Assembly (NCBI GenBank): GCA_000715605.1
Contig: KL568523.1
Span: 112,771 to 123,770, forward strand
Origin: Streptomyces speibonae
GTDB lineage: Bacteria > Actinomycetota > Actinomycetes > Streptomycetales > Streptomycetaceae
Reading direction: 5' to 3'
DNA length: 11,000 bases
Made by a program: the position numbers and the translations under genes. A model generated the notes under the pieces. That model was not told the DNA's origin. It worked only from the letters and a program-made list of their open reading frames with translations, and made no database searches. Shown here one piece after another: positions 1 to 6,525 of this stretch; positions within the stretch are counted from its first letter, which is position 1, and every line of letters begins with the position of its first letter.

Positions 1-2
1 CA

Positions 3-227
3 TTCCTCACCCGGCACCACCGGATCACCGCGGCCCAGAGCACCGACATCGCCGGGCAGCTGCTCGCCCGCACACTCCACCCGCGCCTCTTCCGCGCCCT
101 CCTGGGCGTCGAACCACCCCTCGCCGTCACAGCCGACGAAACCACCCTCACCACCGACATCGACTTCACCCCCATCAGAAACGCCGCCACAGAACTCCTG
201 CCGCCCAGCACATCAAGCGCTCCCTAG
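3..227 (+). CDS. C-terminal 74 residues of an unidentified protein, possibly a TetR-family regulator (partial)
   Basis: The gene enters from the left edge; only its 3' end is present and it stops at TAG 225-227. Codons end almost always in C or G, which marks this as the coding frame. The visible part contains a helical stretch with Leu, Ala and Arg (IAGQLLARTLHPRLFRALLG), then a Pro/Thr-rich tail ending in STSSAP. Helices of this kind are common in the ligand-binding half of TetR-type regulators, but no DNA-binding domain is inside the window, so the family is only a guess. It converges with the membrane protein gene that ends at 324, 96 bases away, and no clear intrinsic terminator was seen between them. 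Confidence 0.6.
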   Translation, partial: FLTRHHRITAAQSTDIAGQLLARTLHPRLFRALLGVEPPLAVTADETTLTTDIDFTPIRNAATELLPPSTSSAP

Positions 228-323
228 TCTTCTGAGTCAGGCGTTCCGAGACGTTCAAGCCGTCCACCTTCGAACGCCTCGCCGGCCGCCTGAACAGCGT
301 TCCTGACGCGGAAGATCAGGTCG

Positions 324-1403
324 TCACGGCAATACCGGCGGTGATGTGGCGGTGGCCGGGAGGTTGCCGGGCCGGCGGGCAGCGGCGCGGTTGACGGCGT
401 GCACGACGCAGATGCTTCCGAGGGCCCACGAGGCCAGCAGGACGATACCGCGCACATAGCCGTCGCCTCCGAAGTAGCACGCGCCCTGCAGCGCGCGGAC
501 CCCCAGGCCGACGGGGAGGACCTCGGAGAGCGGGCGCAGCCAGTCCGGCAGGTACTCCGGAGGGAGAGTGCCACCGCTGGTGGCGTTGCCGAGGATGAGC
601 AGCAGCAGCGGGGCCATGAGGGTTCCGGCGGGACCCGTCGTGCGCATCAGCAGCAGTGTGGCCGACCCGACGGCCATCGCGAGCAGGATCGTGACCGCCG
701 CGATCGCGGCGACGCTCCCGGGCAGTGCGTCGAAACCGGTGCTGCCCGCGATGAGTGCGGCGGTGACGCCGACGACGACGGAGAAGCCGGTCAGGCTCGC
801 CAGACGCCAGCGCATGGGCAGCCGGGGTGCCATCTGCGAGGAGACGATGCCGAACAGATAACCCGCCAGCACGAGGCCGAATCCGGCGTAGAAGATCGAC
901 AGACCGCGGGTGTCACCGCCGGCGGTGGGAGCGACGTCCTGGCTCCTCATCGTCGTACCGGAGGACTGCGCGACTCCTCCGAACATGCCGTGCAAGGTGC
1001 TGGTGACGCCGGGACCGTTGGCTCCCGCGTACAGCAGCCGGGCGCTCGCACCGTCTGCGGCGATGACATACGCGCCGTACACCTGACGGTGCTCGACGGC
1101 TTCCTGGGCCGCGACGGCCGACGGGTAGGTGGTGAACGCGATGGTTCCCGGCGAACTCGTGTCGAGCGACCGCTCGACGGACGCGACCTGCCGGCCCGAG
1201 CCGACGATCCCGACCGGCAGGTTGTGCGGCTCGGGGCTGTGGAACGCGGCCAGGAAGATCGCCACGAACAGTGTGCCGATCAGGAGCCCGGTCATGGTCG
1301 GGATCACGATCGCCTTGCGGATGCCGGGGCCGCGTGCGGGCGGGGCGCCGTCCTCCCTGGGGCGGGGCGCCTCGTGTTCCGGCCGCGTGCTGGGGACTGT
1401 CAT
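324..1403 (-). CDS. ABC-2 type / DUF3533-like multi-pass membrane protein
   Basis: A 359-residue integral membrane protein. After a Pro/Arg-rich cytoplasmic N-terminus there is one helix (about 31-54), then an extracytoplasmic domain (about 55-167, beginning with LPVGIVGSG), then a cluster of helices at about 168-188, 201-220, 229-253, 259-275 and 317-337. Between the last two helices is the segment LPPEYLPDWLRPLSEVLPVG. One N-terminal helix, a large outer loop and five C-terminal helices is the layout of the ABC-2 permease / DUF3533 / YhgE-Pip group, and the PDWL...LP segment is typical of it. Such proteins are linked to export or to envelope and phage-receptor functions; the substrate cannot be read here. 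The ATG at 1403 has GGAGGG 11 bases upstream, slightly far. No ATPase gene is adjacent. Confidence 0.8.
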   Translation of the reverse strand: MTVPSTRPEHEAPRPREDGAPPARGPGIRKAIVIPTMTGLLIGTLFVAIFLAAFHSPEPHNLPVGIVGSGRQVASVERSLDTSSPGTIAFTTYPSAVAAQEAVEHRQVYGAYVIAADGASARLLYAGANGPGVTSTLHGMFGGVAQSSGTTMRSQDVAPTAGGDTRGLSIFYAGFGLVLAGYLFGIVSSQMAPRLPMRWRLASLTGFSVVVGVTAALIAGSTGFDALPGSVAAIAAVTILLAMAVGSATLLLMRTTGPAGTLMAPLLLLILGNATSGGTLPPEYLPDWLRPLSEVLPVGLGVRALQGACYFGGDGYVRGIVLLASWALGSICVVHAVNRAAARRPGNLPATATSPPVLP

Positions 1404-1575
1404 GACGGGTCTTGCCCTCCGGGGCGTGGTGGTCCCGGGCCTGGTCGGTCCTGGGAACGTGTACGTGGGGACGGTGTCCGGCGAGCCCGTCCGGCGGGCA
1501 CTCGCCGATGGCCGTGGCCCGGCCGGTCGACGGCAGCGCTCCCGCCGATCGCCGTGCGACCCGTGGTCGGGACCC

Positions 1576-1862
1576 TCACCGGGGCGTGCCGCGAGAGTTG
1601 TCCGGGCCCTGCTCGCCGGGGGATGAGGTCAGCGGCCCGCTGAGTTCGATGACGGTGCCGACGGTGTCGGTGACGAACGCGATGCGGCGGCCGATCACGG
1701 GCACGTCCATGGGGCCGCCGATCAACTGCACTTTCCCGTGGCTCAGTTGGGACACCATCGCGTCGAGGTCGTCGACGGCGAGGCAGAAGTGGTGCAGGCG
1801 TCGTCGAGGTCCTCGGCCGTGACGCTGATACCGACGTGGTCATGTGCGACGGGGAGGTGCAT
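1576..1862 (-). pseudogene. VOC/glyoxalase-fold protein, broken by internal deletion and frameshift
   Basis: Two halves of a vicinal-oxygen-chelate (glyoxalase/bleomycin-resistance) protein lie next to each other in different frames. The 5' half starts at ATG 1862 and reads MHLPVAHDHVGISVTAEDLD, a typical first beta strand and helix. From about 1800 the sequence continues in another frame as LHHFCLAVDDLDAMVSQL, then IGRRIAFVTDTVGTVIEL, typical of the second half with the final metal-ligand strand, and stops at 1576-1578. Family members usually have about 120-145 residues; here roughly 50-60 residues between the halves are missing. The junction is at about 1790-1803, near two similar GACCTCGAC stretches that may have promoted the deletion. 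The product should be non-functional. Confidence 0.72.
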
Positions 1863-2146
1863 GTGAATGAGCATGGCTGGCCGTCGACACCGCAACCAGG
1901 GAAGTACTGATGGTAGGACTGGCTGTACCACCATCGCCGACCGTGGCCGGCCGCCCGGCGATACGCCTCCGGCAAGGACAGGGCGGAGGCGACCGCGAAC
2001 CCGGTGCCGCCCCGGAGGAGCGGCTCAGGCTCCTCGCCGGCTGGGCGTAACCCCTCTCCCGCCACGGAGGGCACCGAGCATCCCCGCTGGGCGTGCCGAC
2101 TCCCGCGGGCCGGTGTCAACGGGCCCCGGGACATGAACAATCCTCT

Positions 2147-2202
2147 ATATGGACCTCTTGTATATTTCTGTGTATCGTGACTAGTGGACAGCTGGTCCAT
2201 AT
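2147..2202. promoter_or_regulatory. Perfect 9-bp inverted repeat in an AT-rich operator-like region
   Basis: ATATGGACC (2147-2155) is mirrored by GGTCCATAT (2194-2202), 38 bases apart. A second half-site inside, TGGAC (2185-2189), forms a closer palindrome with GTCCA (2195-2199) around a 5-base centre. The block is far more AT-rich than its surroundings. Repeated TGGAC units in both orientations suggest a binding site for a dimeric regulator. The nearby VOC gene is broken and no regulator gene is adjacent, so the protein that binds is unknown. Confidence 0.5.
2150..2178 (+). promoter_or_regulatory. Candidate sigma-70 (HrdB)-type promoter for the gene pair starting at 2425
   Basis: TGGACC (2150-2155) is one base from the streptomycete -35 TTGACC, and TATCGT (2173-2178) fits the -10 pattern TAnnnT with an ideal 17-base spacer. 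The -35 box lies inside the left arm of the inverted repeat, so a bound repressor would block it. Initiation would fall near 2185, leaving a leader of about 240 bases. The mirrored TGGACC on the minus strand has only a poor -10 partner (TACACA, spacer 19), so a divergent promoter is less certain. Confidence 0.4.
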
Positions 2203-2238
2203 TTTGTACTGCCTTCGGACCCGTGACCACATCGAACG

Positions 2239-2263
2239 CGCCAGGAGGGCGACCTCCCAGGCG
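2239..2263 (+). other. GC-rich hairpin in the leader of the 2425 gene
   Basis: CGCC (2239-2242) pairs with GGCG (2260-2263), and GGAGG (2244-2248) with CCTCC (2253-2257), around a GCGA tetraloop of the stable GNRA class. One arm contains a Shine-Dalgarno-like GGAGG, but no start codon follows at proper distance. No U-run follows, so it is not a standard terminator. It may be a leader RNA structure or chance in GC-rich DNA. Confidence 0.3.
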
Positions 2264-2424
2264 TGCCGCCACGGACGTTCCAGATCCGCCGAGGTCATGA
2301 CCCTGACGTCGGCGCGGCAAGGGCCACACCCCTCACCCGGCGATTGCCGACCTTCTCGTTCTCGCAGCGCCGCGAGGCCGGGGCACACCCGCTGTCTCCC
2401 ACGACGTACACACGGAGGTTGAGA

Positions 2425-3123
2425 ATGATTCGGATGCGGAGTGCCCTGTCCGCCCTGGCCCTGCTGGTCCTCGCCGCCCCGCCCGCTGTCGCGCACCACG
2501 GTGGTACGGGCGACTACGAGGCCAGCCGCCCTCTCTACATCGCCGGTGAGGTGGTCGAGGCGCGCTACACGGCACCGCACGGCATCATCACCGTGCGTGT
2601 GCCGAGCGACCTCCAAGTGCCGCAAGAACTCCCCGGCACCGAGGAACTGCGCGGTTATGAACACTGGGACGGCCGCCCCCAGGTCGAAGGCGCGGGGGAG
2701 GAGCGGGAAATCCTGTTGCCGCCCGACATCACTTCCCAGGTCGGCGCCCTGCCCGACCCGCCGGGGCCGGGGGACGAGATCTCCCTTGTCGCGTACCGCC
2801 GCTGCGACGAGGAGGACAACACCTACACCGGGGAACTGCGGGTGCAGATGCTCTACGCCGCCGAGCAGCAGTTCCCCGCGGGTTTCCGCATCACCCGCAT
2901 CGTGGACGAATGCGAGCACCATGACGAGGAAGAAGGCGCCGCCGACGGCGAAGACCAGGGCCAGGACAACGGGGCCAGGACCACGGCCGCCGACGACTCC
3001 GGGATAGGTGACACGGCCACCCTCATCGGCGGTGTGGTGGCCGTGTTCGCCCTGGGAGTACTTGCCGTCCGGTACGGCACGACCAGGCTCCGCAGGCGCA
3101 CGAACGACGGGAACGGCCGATGA
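2425..3123 (+). CDS. Secreted, C-terminally anchored DUF6152-like protein with predicted His-His mature N-terminus
   Basis: A 232-residue exported protein. The ATG at 2425 is chosen because GGAGG sits 7 bases upstream and a clear signal peptide follows (Arg at 3 and 5, hydrophobic 7-21, cleavage motif AVA at 21-23). Cleavage would expose His24-His25. The next part (AHHGGTGDYEASRPLYIAGE, then VVEARYTAPHG) matches the AHHS...G-V...NPH pattern of the DUF6152 family. Two cysteines (127, 163) could form a disulfide. An acidic, His-containing linker (CEHHDEEE and on) leads to a membrane helix (about 194-216) and a basic tail, giving an outside-facing domain. An N-terminal His plus other His and acidic residues suggest metal binding, as in CopC; this is inference. 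The stop overlaps the next start as ATGA, so translation is coupled. Confidence 0.78.
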   Translation: MIRMRSALSALALLVLAAPPAVAHHGGTGDYEASRPLYIAGEVVEARYTAPHGIITVRVPSDLQVPQELPGTEELRGYEHWDGRPQVEGAGEEREILLPPDITSQVGALPDPPGPGDEISLVAYRRCDEEDNTYTGELRVQMLYAAEQQFPAGFRITRIVDECEHHDEEEGAADGEDQGQDNGARTTAADDSGIGDTATLIGGVVAVFALGVLAVRYGTTRLRRRTNDGNGR

Positions 3124-3614
3124 ACCCCTTCCCGGAACCGCTGCTGCGGTGGCTGGAGACACTGGCGCCGGCCCGCGCGGTGCGCAGCGGGCAATGGACG
3201 TATCCGATGGCCGAGTCGCTGCACGTCGTCGGGATCGCGGTCATGGTCGGCGCGGCCATGCTCTTCGACCTGCGGCTGCTGGGCGCCGCCGGCCGGCATG
3301 TCCCGGTGACCAGCGCGGCCCGCTGGCTGCTGCCCGTCTCCTGGGCCGGCTTCGGCCTGGTCGCCCTGACCGGGATGCTGATGTTCTCCGCCAACGCCAC
3401 GCTCCTGGCGGAGAATCCCGCGTTCCAGCTCAAGCTGGCCCTGATCCTGCTCGCCGGGGCGAACGCGCTCGTTTTCCGCCTCGGACCGTACCGGCGTGTG
3501 GCCGTCTGGGACACCGCGACGGCCGCACCTCTGCCGGCGAAAGCGGTGGCCGTGGTGTCCCTGCTGGCCTGGACGGTCGTCACCGTGTGCGGCCGGCTGA
3601 TCGCCTACGTATAG
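3120..3614 (+). CDS. DUF6644-like four-helix membrane protein
   Basis: A 164-residue integral membrane protein with four predicted helices (about 33-52, 67-91, 103-122 and 139-160) and short loops. The first helix holds ESLHVVGIAVMVGAAMLFD followed by LRLLG, the E-x-LH-x-x-G and DLRLLG signature I associate with the DUF6644 family. His35 lies in a helix and could bind heme or metal, but this is unproven. The ATG at 3120 overlaps the stop of the upstream gene by four bases, so the two are certainly co-expressed. From memory, DUF6152 and DUF6644 proteins also occur side by side in proteobacteria, which supports a shared function at the membrane; the function itself is unknown. Confidence 0.78.
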   Translation: MNPFPEPLLRWLETLAPARAVRSGQWTYPMAESLHVVGIAVMVGAAMLFDLRLLGAAGRHVPVTSAARWLLPVSWAGFGLVALTGMLMFSANATLLAENPAFQLKLALILLAGANALVFRLGPYRRVAVWDTATAAPLPAKAVAVVSLLAWTVVTVCGRLIAYV

Positions 3615-3672
3615 GCAGCCCAGGTAGAGGCACAGGTGCCCAGCCGGACAGGCGGCCCGGCCCGGCCCGCGT

Positions 3673-3771
3673 CGAGGGCAGTTCGACGACGGTGCTGTCG
3701 GCGGGCGCCCCGACGCGTGCCGGTGGTCCCCAGGCGCCCGCGCCCCGTGACACGTAGAGCTGAGTGTCGTG
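3673..3771 (-). pseudogene. C-terminal remnant of a metallophosphoesterase
   Basis: On the minus strand 33 codons read HDTQLYVSRGAGAWGPPARV, then GAPADSTVVELPS, which closely resembles the conserved end of calcineurin-like metallophosphoesterases (LYVSRGAG-WGPP-RVGAPSE-T-VEL). In that family the segment forms the last strands after the metal-binding GHTH motif. Nothing upstream fits: a TGA stop lies six codons before the His, and the region up to 3930 has no other part of the enzyme. Downstream the frame runs into the DUF6644-like gene without a proper end. This is the tail of a gene otherwise lost. Confidence 0.65.
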
Positions 3772-3929
3772 CCGGAACGTCTTGCGTCATGCGGGAGAGC
3801 CTCGTCGGCGTTCCGCGTCCGTAACCCTGCCGTTGGACGAGCGATGTCGTGAACCGTTCGACCGAATGGCGCGTTTTTGCTGGGACGCACTGCACCGGTA
3901 GGACCATGAGGCTGAGGAAGTGACGACAG

Positions 3930-5315
3930 TTGCAAGGGACCATCGTTCACGGCACGGAGTTCAACGCGGACGGAGCTCCCTCATCAGGGACGGGGCGAGG
4001 TCGGGCACTGCGCACATTGCGTCGGTTGATCGCTGTGCTGACCACACTGTCCGCGCTCCTCGGCGTCGTACGGCTCGTGATGCCCGTGACCGCTGGTCCA
4101 CAGGGCGAGCCGCCCGGAGTCGCCCGGCAGCTGACCTTCCTGCGTGAGGAGTTGGACGACGGGGCGGGTGGAGAGGCACAGGAACTGTTTCCTGAGGGCT
4201 ACTTCTTCCTGCACGCTCTCTACGGCCTGAGTTGGGTCGAACTCGGAATGCGCGCCCCGGCCGGCAAACGATCGACAGCTTTGCGAGAGGCTCGGTGGGC
4301 CCTGGAGCGTTTGGACTCTCCCGACGGCCGTGCCCCCTTCAGCCCCGACTTGTCACCGCCTTACGGTGTGTTCCACCGCGGCTGGAGCAACTGGCTGCGC
4401 GGCGGAGTGCTGAGTCTGCAGGCGGCCGGGGATCGAGATGCCGCCGAGGTTCGCCGGTTCGCGCGCGACTCGGCCGAACTGGGCGCGGCCTTCGACGCAT
4501 CACCGTCGCCCTATCTCGAGGCGTACCCCGAGCAGGCATGGCCCGTCGACTCGACCGTGGCGATCGCGTCACTGCGGTTGCACGACCGCCTGCTGCCCGA
4601 TCGATTCAACGGGACCGTACGGAAGTGGCTGGAGAACGTGCGGCAGCGACTCGACCCCCGCACCGGCTTGCTCCCGCACCGCGCTGCCCCGGAGACCGGA
4701 GAACCGCTCGAGGTCGCCAGGGGCAGCTCACTGAGCCTCACCCTCCGCTTCCTCATCGACATTGACCCGGAGTTCGCCGGTGAGCAGTATCTCCGCTTCC
4801 GCGAGCGGTACGTCACTTCTCCGCTCGGCTTGGCGCCGACGGTGCGGGAGTACCCCGAGGGCATGGACGGTCCGGCCGACGTCGACTCCGGTCCGCTCCC
4901 GCTCGGCGTCAGCGCTCCCGCAAGCGTGGTCACCATCGGTTCGGCCCAGGTCTACGGCGATACCTCGCTCGCTGCGGCGCTGGCGAGCGTCAGTGAACTG
5001 GTCGGCGCTCCGGTCGACACTCCGTGGACCAAGCGGTACGCCTTCGGTCTCCTCCCCATCGGCGACGCGTTCCTGGCCTGGTCCAAAACCGCCCGGCCGT
5101 GGGTGTCGAAGGCGCCGGACCCGCCACAGGCAACGGTCTCCGGGTGGTGGCGCGTCCCTCTGCTCTCGCTACTGGCCCTGCTCGGTGCCGCGCCCTGGCT
5201 GCCCGCACTGGTGAGGTGGCACAGGCGTCGCCCCACCCGCACCTCATCAGTGGCGCCGGCGTCCGCCGCGCCGAGCCGGCCGGACGACGCAAGCCGGCTG
5301 GGCGACAGTGACTGA
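3930..5315 (+). CDS. Unrecognised protein with two membrane anchors and a large extracytoplasmic domain
   Basis: A 461-residue protein of unknown function. A basic N-terminus precedes one helix (about 34-54); about 350 residues of soluble, mostly helical sequence follow, then a second helix (about 406-429) and an Arg/Ser/Pro-rich tail. With both ends inside, the large domain would face outside. Notable segments: EGYFFLHALYGLSWVELG (89-106), HRGWSNWLRGG (149-159), EQAWPVDSTVAIASLRLHDR (201-220) and DVDSGPLPLGVSAPASVVTI (317-336) followed by QVYGD. Spaced helix pairs rich in Trp, Tyr and acidic residues recall alpha/alpha-toroid proteins such as some glycoside-processing enzymes; I cannot name a family. 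The start is TTG at 3930 behind GAGGAAG (3914-3920); no in-frame ATG fits. A five-codon ORF (ATG 3906 to TGA 3923) overlaps that binding site and may be chance. It appears monocistronic. Confidence 0.75.
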   Translation: MQGTIVHGTEFNADGAPSSGTGRGRALRTLRRLIAVLTTLSALLGVVRLVMPVTAGPQGEPPGVARQLTFLREELDDGAGGEAQELFPEGYFFLHALYGLSWVELGMRAPAGKRSTALREARWALERLDSPDGRAPFSPDLSPPYGVFHRGWSNWLRGGVLSLQAAGDRDAAEVRRFARDSAELGAAFDASPSPYLEAYPEQAWPVDSTVAIASLRLHDRLLPDRFNGTVRKWLENVRQRLDPRTGLLPHRAAPETGEPLEVARGSSLSLTLRFLIDIDPEFAGEQYLRFRERYVTSPLGLAPTVREYPEGMDGPADVDSGPLPLGVSAPASVVTIGSAQVYGDTSLAAALASVSELVGAPVDTPWTKRYAFGLLPIGDAFLAWSKTARPWVSKAPDPPQATVSGWWRVPLLSLLALLGAAPWLPALVRWHRRRPTRTSSVAPASAAPSRPDDASRLGDSD

Positions 5316-5368
5316 TCGTTCGTTTTCAGGCACGAGGCCCTCGCCGGACCGGCCGCTCCACATCGCCG

Positions 5369-5383
5369 GCCCGGCGGCCGGGC
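5369..5383. terminator. Possible bidirectional hairpin between convergent genes
   Basis: GCCCGG (5369-5374) and CCGGGC (5378-5383) form a perfect 6-bp stem with a 3-base loop in the 72-bp gap between the convergent genes ending at 5315 and 5388. There is no U-run on either side, as is often the case in streptomycete terminators. In such GC-rich DNA short stems also arise by chance. Confidence 0.35.
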
Positions 5384-5387
5384 GCGG

Positions 5388-6269
5388 TTACCGGTGCGTG
5401 GCCAGGAACGGCAGAAGGACGTCGGCCATCTCGTCGGGGACTTCCTCCGCGAGGTCGTGACCGGCGTCGAAGACATGTCCGGTGACGTCGTGAGCCATGA
5501 GTCGCATCTGGGACTCGTTGCGGTCGCCGATGAACGCGGATCCGCCCAGCGCCAGGACCGGGATGTCCAGCTTCTTCCGTGCGGTCTGCCGGTTCTGTTC
5601 GGCGTCGACGAGCATGGCCCGGTAGATGGAGAGCATCGCGCGGATGCCGCCGGGCATGGAGTAGCAGCGCACGTACTCGTCGACCGCGTCAGGGGTGGCG
5701 GTGTCGGGCCGGCTGCGCTCGTACTTGATCATGTAGGTGATCAGCTCGCGCTCGTGTCCGCTGATCAGCATCTCGGGTACGTCGGGCTGGAAGTAGAAAC
5801 CCAGATGCCACAGGTGCATGCCGCTGGAGACGTTCTCGGGGGTGAGGGCCGTGTGGTCCTCGAAGCCGAATCCGGGAAAGAGCGCCTCGGCGAACACGAG
5901 CGTGGTGACGCTCTCGCGGTGGCGGGCGGCGAGCTGGTAGCCGATCACCGCTCCCCAGTCCTCGCCCACCACGGCGTACCTCTCGTGTCCGAGGTGGTTC
6001 ATCAGCTCGGCGATGTCGTCGCTCATCGTCGCGGAGTCGTAGCCGTCCGCTGGGCGGGCGGAGTCGCCGAGACCGCGAAGGTCGGGGACGACGACGGTGT
6101 AGTGGGGCGTCAGCTTCGGGAGGAGGTGCCGCCAGTGGTAGCCGGTCTTGGGCACGCCGTGCAGGAGCACCACGGCGGGGCCGGACCCGGCTGTGCGGTA
6201 GTGCAGACTCGTCCCGTTGACGGCGGCTCGGCCCGTGTGGACGGGCGCTCCTTCATGGTCGAACATCAT
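5388..6269 (-). CDS. Alpha/beta-fold hydrolase of the epoxide hydrolase / dehalogenase type
   Basis: A 293-residue cytoplasmic enzyme of normal length. Key motifs are in order: oxyanion-hole HGVP (37-40), VVPDLRGLGDSARP (60-73), nucleophile elbow VVGEDWGA (100-107) with Asp104 as nucleophile, and the catalytic His271 in DAGHDLAEEVP. Asp instead of Ser at the elbow marks epoxide hydrolases and haloalkane or haloacid dehalogenases. The cap reads FYFQPDVPEMLISGHERE and later YVRCYSMPGGIRAMLSIYRA; tyrosines there (159, 203, 216) could be the ring-opening pair, favouring epoxide hydrolase. The third triad residue is not certain. The ATG at 6269 has AGGAAGG nine bases upstream. The TetR gene lies upstream on the same strand with 256 bases between, so it may control this gene. 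The substrate is unknown. Confidence 0.86.
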   Translation of the reverse strand: MMFDHEGAPVHTGRAAVNGTSLHYRTAGSGPAVVLLHGVPKTGYHWRHLLPKLTPHYTVVVPDLRGLGDSARPADGYDSATMSDDIAELMNHLGHERYAVVGEDWGAVIGYQLAARHRESVTTLVFAEALFPGFGFEDHTALTPENVSSGMHLWHLGFYFQPDVPEMLISGHERELITYMIKYERSRPDTATPDAVDEYVRCYSMPGGIRAMLSIYRAMLVDAEQNRQTARKKLDIPVLALGGSAFIGDRNESQMRLMAHDVTGHVFDAGHDLAEEVPDEMADVLLPFLATHR

Positions 6270-6315
6270 GTTCTCGCACCTTCCTGGTGTGCTTCGCGAT
6301 CTGGGCGTCTGGGCG

Positions 6316-6471
6316 TCAGTGGGCTTGGGGAGGGCCGACGAGGGTCAGCAGGCGGCTCGGCCCGGCGCCGTCCGCGGGTGTCCGGGCGGCGGAACGGCCG
6401 GCGGGGCGCAGGGTGACGTTGTCCGGGTAGAGCCTGCCGAGCAGGGCCGGTACGACGAGGTCTTCTTGACC
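6316..6471 (-). pseudogene. Gene-like remnant without a start codon, between tetR and the hydrolase
   Basis: The minus frame ending at TGA 6316-6318 reads GQEDLVVPALLGRLYPDNVT followed by LRPAGRS and a tail ending LVGPPQAH. About 90 percent of its third positions are G or C, clearly higher than in the one alternative frame I tallied (about 60 percent). No ATG or GTG start precedes it. It is in the same frame as the TetR gene, exactly 70 codons after that gene's stop, so it might once have been a longer gene or an extension. I do not recognise the protein. It is probably the 3' end of a lost gene. Confidence 0.4.
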
Positions 6472-6495
6472 GAGCGCCGGCGGCTTTTCTGGATC

Positions 6496-6515
6496 GCCCG
6501 ATACATATTCCGGGC
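6496..6515. promoter_or_regulatory. 20-bp operator-like inverted repeat just after the TetR gene
   Basis: GCCCG (6496-6500) and CGGGC (6511-6515) flank an AT-rich 10-base centre, ATACATATTC. A run of seven A residues follows on the plus strand. On the minus strand the T-run comes before the stem, so this is not an intrinsic terminator of the TetR gene. The size and symmetry would suit a TetR dimer, and the site lies upstream of the hydrolase, about 230 bases before its start. Confidence 0.3.
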
Positions 6516-6525
6516 ATGAAAAAAA

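Larger units (their letters stand above)
1863..2424. other. 562-bp region without a recognised intact gene
   Basis: No ORF here resembles a known protein. From 1863 to about 2100 the minus strand has a frame with fairly GC-rich third positions (peptide segment ALSLPEAYRRAAGHGRRWWY) but no good start, perhaps a gene remnant. From about 2135 to 2215 base composition falls sharply to AT-rich DNA carrying an inverted repeat and promoter-like hexamers. From 2216 to 2424 lies what would be a leader of about 240 bases before the start codon at 2425; it contains a GC-rich hairpin at 2239-2263. Confidence 0.5.

Noticed and set aside
399..1643. 414-codon plus-strand ORF
   Set aside because: Antisense shadow of the ABC-2-like membrane protein, extremely rich in Gly, Asp and Arg.
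1880..2010. Minus-strand WWYSQSYHQYF looks a little like the end of MsrA
   Set aside because: MsrA ends with FYYAEDYHQQYL and then NPNGYC; only a few residues match and no catalytic GCFW motif exists nearby.
1400..2329. 309-codon minus-strand ORF
   Set aside because: It runs across the VOC remnants in a third frame, with Arg/Pro/His-rich composition typical of out-of-frame GC-rich DNA.
3906..3923. Five-codon ORF as a leader peptide for the 3930 gene
   Set aside because: It has no ribosome binding site of its own worth noting, and so short an ORF arises easily by chance.
2853..3950. 365-codon minus-strand ORF
   Set aside because: It is antisense to the DUF6152/DUF6644 pair, low in plausible domains and rich in Arg, Gly and Gln.
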